Shown here: one piece after another, positions 15,854-24,448 of the stretch
Layout of the letters: each line of letters starts with the position of its first letter
Position numbering within the stretch: the stretch's first letter is position 1
NCBI RefSeq assembly: GCF_017545445.1
Contig: NZ_JAFWOM010000022.1
Span: 1-56,033 of the forward strand
Reading direction: 5' to 3'
Length of the DNA: 56,033 nt
DNA from: Fibrobacter sp.
Lineage (GTDB): Bacteria > Fibrobacterota > Fibrobacteria > Fibrobacterales > Fibrobacteraceae
Notes under the pieces: model-generated
The model's input: the letters and a program-made list of their open reading frames with translations, nothing else
What the model was told of the DNA's origin: nothing
The model's database searches: none
Translations under genes and position numbers: made by a program

Positions 15854-16840
15854 ATGAAAAAGAAATTTATACTCATCTTTATTGCACTTAGCAGCACGCT
15901 CTTTGCAGAAGAAAACTCCGCTTTAGAAAAAACATCCCAGGAAAAGTCGCCATGGGAGCTTTCAGCGACTACATCGGCGGCGTATTATCCCAAAACAGAC
16001 CACAAATCGGGTTCTAGCCATTTTTCAGGAGTGAGCGGAGCTTATAACGGTGTAGAAGGAATCGTTGAATTCGATGCCGCCTACACGCTCCCCTTTTTAC
16101 GCGGTTCCGATGAATTCACTGCAGAAAACCATGTGACATTCAACATCGGTTTAGAAATTTCACCTGTGACGATAGCGCCAGTCGCCTCAGTGACACTCTC
16201 CCCCATTGCATTTTTAGAGTTCGCCATTGGCGGTACGGCAGGTACAGGCTGGAACATCGGCGACTTATTCCAAGGAATGGCGGAGTTCAACGAATCCAAA
16301 CCCGCTTACAGAGACTTGACTCCATTTGCGCACTGGTACTTGTACGGTTGGGCAAGCGCATGCCTCATGTTTGACTTGGCGGCTCTTTGGGAAGGCGACT
16401 GGCACCATGTCGTCGCCACCGCCACTTTCAAAGCGGGATACCAAAACATAACTGGAACCGATAAAGAGGTCTGGCTTTGGCAGGCATCCAAAGGTCTTGC
16501 GAGCGGCTGGGTCTATGAACAGGAATATCTTTTAGGATACCAAATGCCACTGAAGCTCTCGCTGATTGGCGTGGGCGCTACGCTTTGGGGCAATTTCCAA
16601 TCCAGTGATTTCGGCGACTATTCGTCAAACTACAAAGGCGACTTTATGACCATCGACATCTGGCCTACAGCAGAAATCACGTTCAGCAAGACAGACAAGT
16701 TCTATATACTTTTAGATTTTCGCTCACGCCGAAGCTTTCATGAAAAATACAAAGACGACGAATACGAGCCCCTCATGACCTACAGCGGCAGGGAATGGAT
16801 TTTCTACACGTTAGGCATCCAGTGGAAGCATTTGTTCTAG
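15854..16840 (+). CDS. Predicted outer-membrane protein
   Basis: This 328-residue secreted protein has a signal peptide (MKKKFILIFIALSSTLFA) and an aromatic-rich, strand-rich body ending in YTLGIQWKHLF, as in outer-membrane barrels. I do not recognise the family. GGAGG seven bases upstream sets the ATG at 15854 rather than the longer frame. It is the last gene of the envelope operon. Its stop codon shares a CTAG palindrome with the stop of the convergent SpoIIE gene. Confidence 0.72.
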   Translation: MKKKFILIFIALSSTLFAEENSALEKTSQEKSPWELSATTSAAYYPKTDHKSGSSHFSGVSGAYNGVEGIVEFDAAYTLPFLRGSDEFTAENHVTFNIGLEISPVTIAPVASVTLSPIAFLEFAIGGTAGTGWNIGDLFQGMAEFNESKPAYRDLTPFAHWYLYGWASACLMFDLAALWEGDWHHVVATATFKAGYQNITGTDKEVWLWQASKGLASGWVYEQEYLLGYQMPLKLSLIGVGATLWGNFQSSDFGDYSSNYKGDFMTIDIWPTAEITFSKTDKFYILLDFRSRRSFHEKYKDDEYEPLMTYSGREWIFYTLGIQWKHLF

Positions 16841-18297
16841 TCAACCCTGATAACCATCATTGTAAGGTCATCAAAGGGATCTGTTCCTTCAGAGAATACA
16901 TTCACGTCATCCGAGATTTCCCTCAAGAATTTTTCACCGCCGCGAATTTCGATGGAATTTAATTTTTTCAAAAGTCGTTCTTCACCGTAAAGTTCAGCGG
17001 AAACATTGTGAGCCTCGGTGAGTCCATCCGTATAAAGGAACAAACAATCACCGCTTTCAAACTGGATGTCAGCTTCCTTATATTGCGTAGAGTCAAACCC
17101 GGCAAGGAACACCCCATGGCGTTGCCGCAGGAACTCGAACGAGCCGTCTTTTTTGGCAAAGCATACGGCATTATGCCCCGCATTGGTACATTTCATAATC
17201 CTGGTGTTAGTATCGAGAATACCAATCCAGGCTGTCGCAAACATTTCTTCAGCATTGTTTTCGCACAAAAGGCGATTCACGTCATTAAAAATCTCTGCCG
17301 TGGAAAGCTTCATGGACGCGTGGTCTCGAATCATCGTTTTCACAACCATCATAAAAAGAGCTGCAGGAACGCCCTTGCCCGAGACATCAGCAATCACAAA
17401 GCAAATATGCGAATCATCTATTTCAAAGAAATCGTAAAAGTCGCCGCCCACTTCTTTTGCCGTGGTCATTGATGCAAAAACATTGAGTTCGGGATGCTTC
17501 GAGAACGCATGCACCACCGTAGGGAGCGCACCCGACTGGATATTTGCGGCCAACTGTAAATCGGACTCCACCGCAGCCATTTTTTCACGGCTTTTTACAA
17601 ACCTATCCGTATTCACGTTTGTCGTAAAGAACACAAAACCTATTGCCCAGGAAAGACTCGTCACCACATAATTCTCATCAATTTCAAGGATATAACCCTG
17701 CAATAATTGTACCCCCACACCTATTACAGCAAATATCAGCAAATTCCTTGCATAAGCAACCTTTTCTTTTTTCTTTTCACGATGCATTATTACGTAATAG
17801 ATTGCAAGAAAAATCGAAGAACCCATATAAAGAAAACATACAGGAGCAAGAAAATATTCAAACAAGTCCATGTACTGAATACTACAACTTTCATCAAGAG
17901 AATATATTAAAGCAGTCCATGGAGTCGAAAGACACAAAAACACGGTAAGAATAGTAGGGGCTACAAAAAGTAGGGCATACATTTTTTTTGAACTTAAAGT
18001 CAATTCAAAACGTTCTAGGCTGAACCACGCAAACATCGATGTAGCAAAAACGAAACTGATCGCAAAAACATAGCCACAGGCATAATTCAACAGCCTAAGT
18101 TCAACATTCCCATCGACAAAATGCCAAATTCCATCAAAAACCGCAAGTACAATAGACGATAAAAGGACAACAGATAGCTTATCCTTCAAGCTTATTTTAT
18201 ACAATACAATATTGTTATACAGCATAAAAACAAGCAACAGCACTGAAAAGAGCGATATTTCGATAAAAAGGGTCTCGGTTACATTATCTGCAATCAT
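16837..18297 (-). CDS. 7TM SpoIIE-type PP2C phosphatase
   Basis: The 486-residue membrane protein has seven predicted helices in residues 8-228 and a cytoplasmic SpoIIE/RsbU-type phosphatase from about 245. Metal-binding acids are intact: Asp286 in VGGDFYDF, Asp304 in IADVSGKGVPAAL, and Asp476-477 in DDLTMMVIR; LYTDGLTEA is also present. Such enzymes dephosphorylate STAS-domain antagonists in partner-switching systems. It is the last gene of the six-gene operon, two bases after the MATE gene, with GAGGG before the ATG. The 7TM part probably senses a ligand or membrane state. Its substrate is very likely the STAS protein at 20033. Confidence 0.92.
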   Translation of the reverse strand: MIADNVTETLFIEISLFSVLLLVFMLYNNIVLYKISLKDKLSVVLLSSIVLAVFDGIWHFVDGNVELRLLNYACGYVFAISFVFATSMFAWFSLERFELTLSSKKMYALLFVAPTILTVFLCLSTPWTALIYSLDESCSIQYMDLFEYFLAPVCFLYMGSSIFLAIYYVIMHREKKKEKVAYARNLLIFAVIGVGVQLLQGYILEIDENYVVTSLSWAIGFVFFTTNVNTDRFVKSREKMAAVESDLQLAANIQSGALPTVVHAFSKHPELNVFASMTTAKEVGGDFYDFFEIDDSHICFVIADVSGKGVPAALFMMVVKTMIRDHASMKLSTAEIFNDVNRLLCENNAEEMFATAWIGILDTNTRIMKCTNAGHNAVCFAKKDGSFEFLRQRHGVFLAGFDSTQYKEADIQFESGDCLFLYTDGLTEAHNVSAELYGEERLLKKLNSIEIRGGEKFLREISDDVNVFSEGTDPFDDLTMMVIRVD

Positions 18298-18299
18298 AT

Positions 18300-20024
18300 T
18301 TATCCCTCGTATTTAATCCTGAATGTATTACGGTTATAGCTCATAGTCGTCAGGTATTTCTTGTTTTCCTTCAATTTCTCCATGTAGCCAGAAACCATAA
18401 ATTCAATAATCGAACCCGCGATAACATCTTCACTGGACAAATCAAACAGAACACCATCATCCTTAGTAATAATCTGCACGTCCGTTTCTCGAATAATGAC
18501 AGTACATTCCGCATAAACGGCTTTATCCACGCCATTTTTTTCATAAATGAGCATATAAAGGTCTTCTATAAGCAACTTCGCTTTCGAAATGGTTTTCTGT
18601 TCAATATTATTTTCTACAAGGAATTTTTCTACTTGATGCTGAGTCCCAACAATCGACTCCGGATTTAGTTTAAACTCATAAAATTTATGTTTAAAACCCT
18701 TTAACTTTTCCGAAAGCAATAAAGGGTAATTATCTTTTCCATACCGGAAGCGGATGTACAAGACCGTAATCACGTAGGTCAATGCAGGGCCAATAGCAAC
18801 TCCGGCAAACATTCCATATATACCAAAGAAATACCCCAAAACTACACAGACAGGGGTCACCACAAGTACATCACGGAGAGCACTCATCACAAAACCAAGC
18901 TTAATCTTGTCAATGAGCAAATAGTAAGAACTCAACAGATACAGCAAACTCAAGAACACAAGTCCAAACACTTCGATTCGAACACCAAGAACCGCATAAG
19001 AATAAACCGCCGGATCAGAAATATCATAAAGTTCAACAATAAAAGGAGCAACAAGAATCATCAACAACGTCAAAGCCAGGCCTTCAACAACAGCGGTTTT
19101 CAAAGAAAGGTTATAACATTTTTTGACAGCATCATAAGATTCTTCGCCTAGATAGATATTCATTAACGGAGTAAACGCCTCCCCTACGCCATCAAACACA
19201 ATTTGAACCTCTTTAACAAAAAGGATAACGGCTCCAAGTACAAGCATTTCGGGACCATAGGCGAAGGTGATAAAACGGTTCATTGCAACGGTGAAACAAG
19301 CCAAAAAGAGATATGTACCCGCATCAATTGCACTATACTTCACGACATCGACAAGCCATTTGAACGAAAAGAAAAAGCCAAGTTTCAAGGAATTGCCTTT
19401 ACGGAGGAAATGGGCAAATGTAACGAGTACCGCAGCAGCAGTGCCAAAAAACGAGCCAAACCCAATCCCCTCAACACCTACAAATTTTGCAAGAACAATC
19501 GAGCAGACGATGTTTCCGACAATCTGAACAATCCCTGAAACCATCGACAAAGTTTCATCGCCGTCGGCAAGGACCATTTCGTCCATTAACGTCATAATAG
19601 GCAACAACAAGATTGTGTACTTATACCAAAAGAAATAATCCTTTGCCGCATTGAAAACGCTTGTAGAAGGCTCATAGAAACGAAGATAGGCATCCCCAAA
19701 CAGCATAAAAACGGTATACAGGATTAATCCCATCACCACAGCCATAAAGAGTCCAAACGCAAAACAACGATCCGCCTTTTCCTTATTAAACTCCCCCATG
19801 GCCCGATTATAGAGGATTGGAATCCCCAAAGCAACCACACAAGCACCAAAGCCAGCCAAAGAATAGGCGGGGACAACAAGGCAAATGGCCATAACGGCAT
19901 CTTCGCCAAGCATCACACCCGCAATCACCGAATCCGAAAGAGCAAGTACCGAAATAACGAGAATGCTAATCGAACTCGATAGTAAGAGGGAAAAGAATTT
20001 TCTTGAAAGGAATGTCTTGAACAT
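18300..20024 (-). CDS. MATE transporter fused to anti-sigma-like HATPase domain
   Basis: Residues 1 to about 435 form a 12-helix MATE-family multidrug/metabolite exporter. The extra 140 residues after LRYRFGKD-like loop sequence do not belong to MATE. They resemble the RsbW-type ATPase/kinase fold: an N-box-like helix LLIEDLYMLIYEKNG, a G1-like KDDGVLFDLS, and a closing segment with FMVSGYMEKLKENKKYLTTMSYNRNTFRI. In partner switching this domain phosphorylates STAS proteins. The fusion places that activity on the exporter itself. It is eight bases downstream of the STAS gene and two bases upstream of the phosphatase gene. The MATE call is firm; the ATPase call is by motif only. Confidence 0.85.
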   Translation of the reverse strand: MFKTFLSRKFFSLLLSSSISILVISVLALSDSVIAGVMLGEDAVMAICLVVPAYSLAGFGACVVALGIPILYNRAMGEFNKEKADRCFAFGLFMAVVMGLILYTVFMLFGDAYLRFYEPSTSVFNAAKDYFFWYKYTILLLPIMTLMDEMVLADGDETLSMVSGIVQIVGNIVCSIVLAKFVGVEGIGFGSFFGTAAAVLVTFAHFLRKGNSLKLGFFFSFKWLVDVVKYSAIDAGTYLFLACFTVAMNRFITFAYGPEMLVLGAVILFVKEVQIVFDGVGEAFTPLMNIYLGEESYDAVKKCYNLSLKTAVVEGLALTLLMILVAPFIVELYDISDPAVYSYAVLGVRIEVFGLVFLSLLYLLSSYYLLIDKIKLGFVMSALRDVLVVTPVCVVLGYFFGIYGMFAGVAIGPALTYVITVLYIRFRYGKDNYPLLLSEKLKGFKHKFYEFKLNPESIVGTQHQVEKFLVENNIEQKTISKAKLLIEDLYMLIYEKNGVDKAVYAECTVIIRETDVQIITKDDGVLFDLSSEDVIAGSIIEFMVSGYMEKLKENKKYLTTMSYNRNTFRIKYEG

Positions 20025-20032
20025 AGAAGTCG

Positions 20033-20332
20033 CTACAAAATTCCGAACGCAACATCCAATCCGGTTGCTTCGAGAACTTCCTTAAAATTGGGGCCCACAT
20101 TTTCAAGTCGCATATCGCCCTGGTTCTTTTTTAACGTCTTAAACGAAGAGAGCAGCACGCGGATCCCTGCCGACGAAACAAAATCACATTCCTTAAAGTC
20201 AAAAATAAGGGATTTTATATTTTCAAGATGCGGAGCGAGGAATGTCGAAAGCTGTGGAGCCGTCATTGCATTCAGCTCCCCCGAAAGTTCCACCGTCAAT
20301 TCTTCACCATTCAAATTAGACTTAATTTCCAT
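20033..20332 (-). CDS. STAS-domain anti-sigma factor antagonist
   Basis: This 99-residue protein is a single STAS domain of the SpoIIAA/RsbV type. The phosphoacceptor region reads CDFVSSAGIRVLL, with Ser53 aligned to the phosphorylated serine of SpoIIAA. Ser phosphorylation by an RsbW-like kinase and removal by a PP2C phosphatase would switch its partner binding. Both partner types are encoded next to it. AAGGAG lies five bases before the ATG. No sigma factor gene is in the operon, so the output may be the transporter rather than transcription. Confidence 0.93.
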   Translation of the reverse strand: MEIKSNLNGEELTVELSGELNAMTAPQLSTFLAPHLENIKSLIFDFKECDFVSSAGIRVLLSSFKTLKKNQGDMRLENVGPNFKEVLEATGLDVAFGIL

Positions 20333-20356
20333 ATAGACTCCTTACTCTCTCAAAAG

Positions 20357-23305
20357 TTATATTTTTTGCCATTGCTTTTTCAGTTCCCCAATCGTAAGCC
20401 CGGCGTTTTCGTCTACTTTTAAAATCATCTGGCAGCAAAAGACAAATACTTTCGAAAAAGTCGCGATACTTTCGCTCTTGTATTTTCCGCCGTCGTAGTC
20501 AAAAGAAACTTCGGTTTTTCCATCATCTACCTTAACCTCGATGTCCATGATGCTTTCTGCAGCCCTATCCGAATTTTCAATCCATTTGGCAGAAGTGACA
20601 AAGCCGTGGGTGTTCGGAACGTACATTTCACCCTGAAAAATAAAGCAGATTTTATTTTCATCTGGCAGAACCCTCTTTTGGGACATGTCATTTGCACTGG
20701 AAAGGGATTGTAAAATTTTATTTTTGCAAGTTATAAGAGCGTCAAGAACGGGGGTACTTTGAGGAAGTTCCAGCGCAATAAAACATTCCTTCAAGAAATA
20801 ACCAATGGTATCTGCATATTTTGCAGAATCTCTACCATTCCAAATCCAGTCAAAAGCAACTTGTTCACAGTCATTGTAAAGGGCAAGGGAAAGAGCCGCA
20901 GCAAAGAGATAAAAATCGTTCTGGCTGACGGAATGCGAGAAACAAAAATCTCTTATTTTTTTTGTACAAGGGATTGCTATTTCTTGACAAGCGGCCTTAT
21001 CTTCTTTTTCAAAATCATGCTTTGGCGCACAATAACAGATTTTGCCATTTGATAAAGTGAGTGTGGAATTTTGGTTTGCAGTCAATGAAAGCAGGGATGT
21101 ATCTTTTTCGGCTGCGAAGATTTCTTTTATAAACTCATTGTAGCAGTCTTTTGTAAGAACTTCGCCTCGATAAGCCTTTTCTATATCGGAAGCGAAAATA
21201 TGCAGGGAAAGTCCGTCTGCAATAGCGTGATGAACTTCTAAAAGAAGAACAAGCCGTTTTTCTGTTCTGATGATGCGGCATCTGAAAAGTGGGCTTCCAT
21301 CAAGAGGGAAGATTTCTCCAAAGTTTTCGACGATAGCGTCAAGTTCTTTTTCTGACATAGCCTCTACGCTTATTGCATCGTCAATATTCTGTTTTTGATA
21401 CTGCACATAGCCTTGTTCCCTGTCCTTTTCAATCACGGTGCGTAAGGCCGGGTGCGCCTCAATCACTTTTTTCAGAGCTTGATAGAGTTTTTTTTCGTCA
21501 AGATCCGAACGTAAAGTCAAATACAAGGGAACATTGTCTACGATGGTGTCTGGGAGACAAGCTTCATAATCAAGCACCTCCTTTTGAGAAAGGATAAGGG
21601 GGAGTTTTTCTTCAGGAGTCTCTTTTTCCGGTGATTCTGAGCCTGAAAGATTTGCCTTATCCACAGTCTCGGCAATGGCTCGAACAGTACGTTTTTCATA
21701 AATAAGCGGCACGGTCAACTTTAACTCCTCACAAGCAAGCATAAGCTCCATGGCACTTACGCTGTCGCCTCCCATTAAAAAGAAGTCATCGTCAATGCCG
21801 ATTTTTTCAATTTCCTCAAAGTCCTCAAGGGCTTCCTTGAATGCATCGCAGAGTATTTTTTCACATTCTGTCCGAGGTGCAACATATGTATTTTGAGAAA
21901 CAAAATTCGGGATGAGTAGATTTTTCCTGTCGATTTTTCCGTTTGTATTCAGGGGAATCTTTTTCATCTGCACAAAAAATGAGGGGATCATATAGGCGGG
22001 GAGCAAGGGCTTTAGCGAGGCGCGGATGGTTTCCACAGGAATAGAGTATTCTTTCTGATAATAGGCGCAGAGATAATATTTTCCCTTTTTTTCAAAGGCT
22101 TTTACAGCAACCATTTTTGTTTCCAGAACTTTTTTCAGTACTGTCTCTACTTCGGCTGGTTCCACCCGGTTTCCGTTAATCTTTACCATATCGTCTGCCC
22201 GACCCAGCACATACAGAAGTCCGTCTTCTCCGCGGCGTGCAACGTCCCTCGTGCAGAAGAACTTTTTCCCGCCAATCGAGACAAAAGCCTTCTCTGTCTC
22301 TTCCTTTTGGTTCAGGTAGCCGCGGAAATAAGGCAGATACAGACAGATTTCCCCTTCTTTTCCCGAAACTTTACCGTCATCGAGCAAAAGCATATCCGTG
22401 TATGTACAGCCTTTCCCAATGGGTGTGTTGGGATAGGATTTGTCGAGTTTAAAAAGACAGGCCGTAGACATAAGTTCCGTATTGCAATAAAGATTCAATA
22501 TGTCAAAGGACTTTGAGAAAACATTGCTTACCCGCTCGGAAGAAAGGGCAATTGCTTTAAGCGAGAGATTTGGTGCTTCTGAAAATGTATTTACGAGAGA
22601 TGCTGTTAAAAACATGATTTCAATTCTGTTTTTGACCAGATACTGCATGTAAAGCGCAGGATTTTTCAGCAGGGGTTCTGAAACAAGGCAGACTGTTCCT
22701 TGAAAATACAGCACACTAAATGAGATAATATTGAAGGCGGAAAAAGTTACCGGTGCCACATTTGCAAATCGTAAATCATCATCTTCTTTATGGTACGGTG
22801 AGAGTACAGGCAATGCAGTTCCTGTAGTGATAAATCTATACGCACCATATTCTTCTACAACTCCCTTCGGCGTTCCGGTGCTTCCGGATGTATAGATGAC
22901 GAAGGCAAGATCGTGCTCGTCAGAATCCGCCCAAGCTTCAGTGCTGAGAGGCTCGGCTTCCATAGCTTTTTCCAATGTGTCCGCATCAAAAACAAGTTTT
23001 GCACCAGAATCTTTTAATACATGCTCAATTCTTTCCTGCCCCATGCTGTCAGAAAGCGGCACATAGGCAATTCCCGCTTTCATCACGCCTAATTCCACGG
23101 CAATATATTCCATGGATTTTTCAAGATGTATGGCAATCAAGTCTTCTTTTTGAAAACCTTTGCTTTTTAAGAAAGCTGCTACACGGCTTGAAAGTTCATC
23201 AAGTTTTTTGTATGTAGTGCTGCGATCACCGTCTTTATCTAAAACAGCTACACGTTCAGGGTAAGCAGCAACGGTTTCTTTAAATTTCTGCAAATAATCA
23301 ATCAT
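20357..23305 (-). CDS. Single-module NRPS, domains A-T-C
   Basis: The 982-residue protein has an adenylation domain (1 to about 465) with A3 TSGSTGTPKG at 139-148, A5 NTE at 275-277, TRD at 352-354 and the A10 lysine at 457. A carrier domain follows with the phosphopantetheine serine at 515 (FFLMGGDSVSAM), and then a C-terminal condensation domain with intact HHAIADG at 692-698. The A4 position that binds the alpha-amino group (Asp235 in GrsA) is Ser189, so the substrate may not be an ordinary alpha-amino acid. A terminal C domain could join the activated acid to a free amine. The gene is more AT-rich than housekeeping neighbours. No thioesterase domain is present. Confidence 0.93.
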   Translation of the reverse strand: MIDYLQKFKETVAAYPERVAVLDKDGDRSTTYKKLDELSSRVAAFLKSKGFQKEDLIAIHLEKSMEYIAVELGVMKAGIAYVPLSDSMGQERIEHVLKDSGAKLVFDADTLEKAMEAEPLSTEAWADSDEHDLAFVIYTSGSTGTPKGVVEEYGAYRFITTGTALPVLSPYHKEDDDLRFANVAPVTFSAFNIISFSVLYFQGTVCLVSEPLLKNPALYMQYLVKNRIEIMFLTASLVNTFSEAPNLSLKAIALSSERVSNVFSKSFDILNLYCNTELMSTACLFKLDKSYPNTPIGKGCTYTDMLLLDDGKVSGKEGEICLYLPYFRGYLNQKEETEKAFVSIGGKKFFCTRDVARRGEDGLLYVLGRADDMVKINGNRVEPAEVETVLKKVLETKMVAVKAFEKKGKYYLCAYYQKEYSIPVETIRASLKPLLPAYMIPSFFVQMKKIPLNTNGKIDRKNLLIPNFVSQNTYVAPRTECEKILCDAFKEALEDFEEIEKIGIDDDFFLMGGDSVSAMELMLACEELKLTVPLIYEKRTVRAIAETVDKANLSGSESPEKETPEEKLPLILSQKEVLDYEACLPDTIVDNVPLYLTLRSDLDEKKLYQALKKVIEAHPALRTVIEKDREQGYVQYQKQNIDDAISVEAMSEKELDAIVENFGEIFPLDGSPLFRCRIIRTEKRLVLLLEVHHAIADGLSLHIFASDIEKAYRGEVLTKDCYNEFIKEIFAAEKDTSLLSLTANQNSTLTLSNGKICYCAPKHDFEKEDKAACQEIAIPCTKKIRDFCFSHSVSQNDFYLFAAALSLALYNDCEQVAFDWIWNGRDSAKYADTIGYFLKECFIALELPQSTPVLDALITCKNKILQSLSSANDMSQKRVLPDENKICFIFQGEMYVPNTHGFVTSAKWIENSDRAAESIMDIEVKVDDGKTEVSFDYDGGKYKSESIATFSKVFVFCCQMILKVDENAGLTIGELKKQWQKI

Positions 23306-23320
23306 ATTTATGTTCCCTGA

Positions 23321-24448
23321 TTACTTCTCGGTATTTTTTATGTATTCAAGGACAGCCTTCAGCCCGTTTTCAATATCATTGCTATTTAAAAGCATATTTA
23401 TTCGAAAACAAAAACACTTTTCTGGGTCAAAGCCCTGCAAAATGCCGGGATAGACAAAATAGCCTTTTTCCTTCATCAGGCGTTTCATCGCCTCTACAAA
23501 GGATGCATCGTCTACAGCGCAACGGATAAAAATCATGGCATAGTGGCCAAAGGTTTCCGGCGAGATTCGGGCAAAATCATAGTTTTTTACAATGTTTTTC
23601 ACCTTCAGAAAGTTATCCTGCCAAAAGGCTGTGTAAACATCCCGGCAGTCGTCGAAATTCTTTGAAACAAAATGTCTTGCTCCTTCCTGGCAGGAATAGC
23701 ACAAGGAGCCTCCGTAGATATCTTCAAGGTTGTTGATGTCATCATAGTATTTTGTATGACACACAACGTAAGAGAATTTTATTCCTTGGAGTCCCAAAGC
23801 CTTATGAGGGCTATAAATGTAGAGGAGATTTTCCTGAACTCCAAAAACTCTTGAAAGTTCATATCCGTTTACGCATAGGGATTCATCTAAGATGACTATT
23901 TTACCTGCATCCAGGAGTTTTTGAATTCCTTTTGTAACGCGCTCCTTAAAATAAATGCTGCAAGAGTTGACCGGAGACGTAAACCAAAATGCAATACAGT
24001 CAGACTGTAGGAGTTCTTCTACATCAAAAGTACTGTTTATGTTTTCCATGTAATCGCTAAAAAGGCGATAAGGTATGCCAATGTCATCAACGCAACTTTG
24101 TACAGAAAAATAAACCGGCTCTACAATCCCCACCTTTTGATTATGCTTTTTTAAGAATATAGCGAGCGTTACGATAGAAAGAGTGCTTTGAGATACAGGC
24201 GCAAAAAAAGAATTTTCGTAAGCTTCATCAGAAAATCCCAATTTATGGGCAAGGTCTTTTTTTATGCAGTCAGGAAAGAAATACTGATAATCAAACAAGT
24301 CAGACTTTTTACCAAGCTTTACAACTGATGCAAGCTTTTCCTTATAGTCAGAACCAGAATTCCAGTCGGAAAGATTTACCGGCGGATTTTCTTTTGGTAA
24401 TGCTTCTAAAGCAGCTTCCAATTCCATTTCAATTTCATAATCAGTCAT
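23321..24448 (-). CDS. PLP-dependent class I/II aminotransferase
   Basis: The 375-residue fold-type I enzyme carries the Schiff-base lysine in YIYSPHKALGLQG (Lys216) and the PLP-ring Asp in VILDES (Asp188). It could transaminate an amino acid or make a building block for the adjacent NRPS. The overall sequence is divergent, and I cannot assign a substrate. GAGG lies six bases before the ATG, and the gene overlaps the end of the upstream decarboxylase gene by 8 nt, so translation is probably coupled. Confidence 0.88.
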   Translation of the reverse strand: MTDYEIEMELEAALEALPKENPPVNLSDWNSGSDYKEKLASVVKLGKKSDLFDYQYFFPDCIKKDLAHKLGFSDEAYENSFFAPVSQSTLSIVTLAIFLKKHNQKVGIVEPVYFSVQSCVDDIGIPYRLFSDYMENINSTFDVEELLQSDCIAFWFTSPVNSCSIYFKERVTKGIQKLLDAGKIVILDESLCVNGYELSRVFGVQENLLYIYSPHKALGLQGIKFSYVVCHTKYYDDINNLEDIYGGSLCYSCQEGARHFVSKNFDDCRDVYTAFWQDNFLKVKNIVKNYDFARISPETFGHYAMIFIRCAVDDASFVEAMKRLMKEKGYFVYPGILQGFDPEKCFCFRINMLLNSNDIENGLKAVLEYIKNTEK

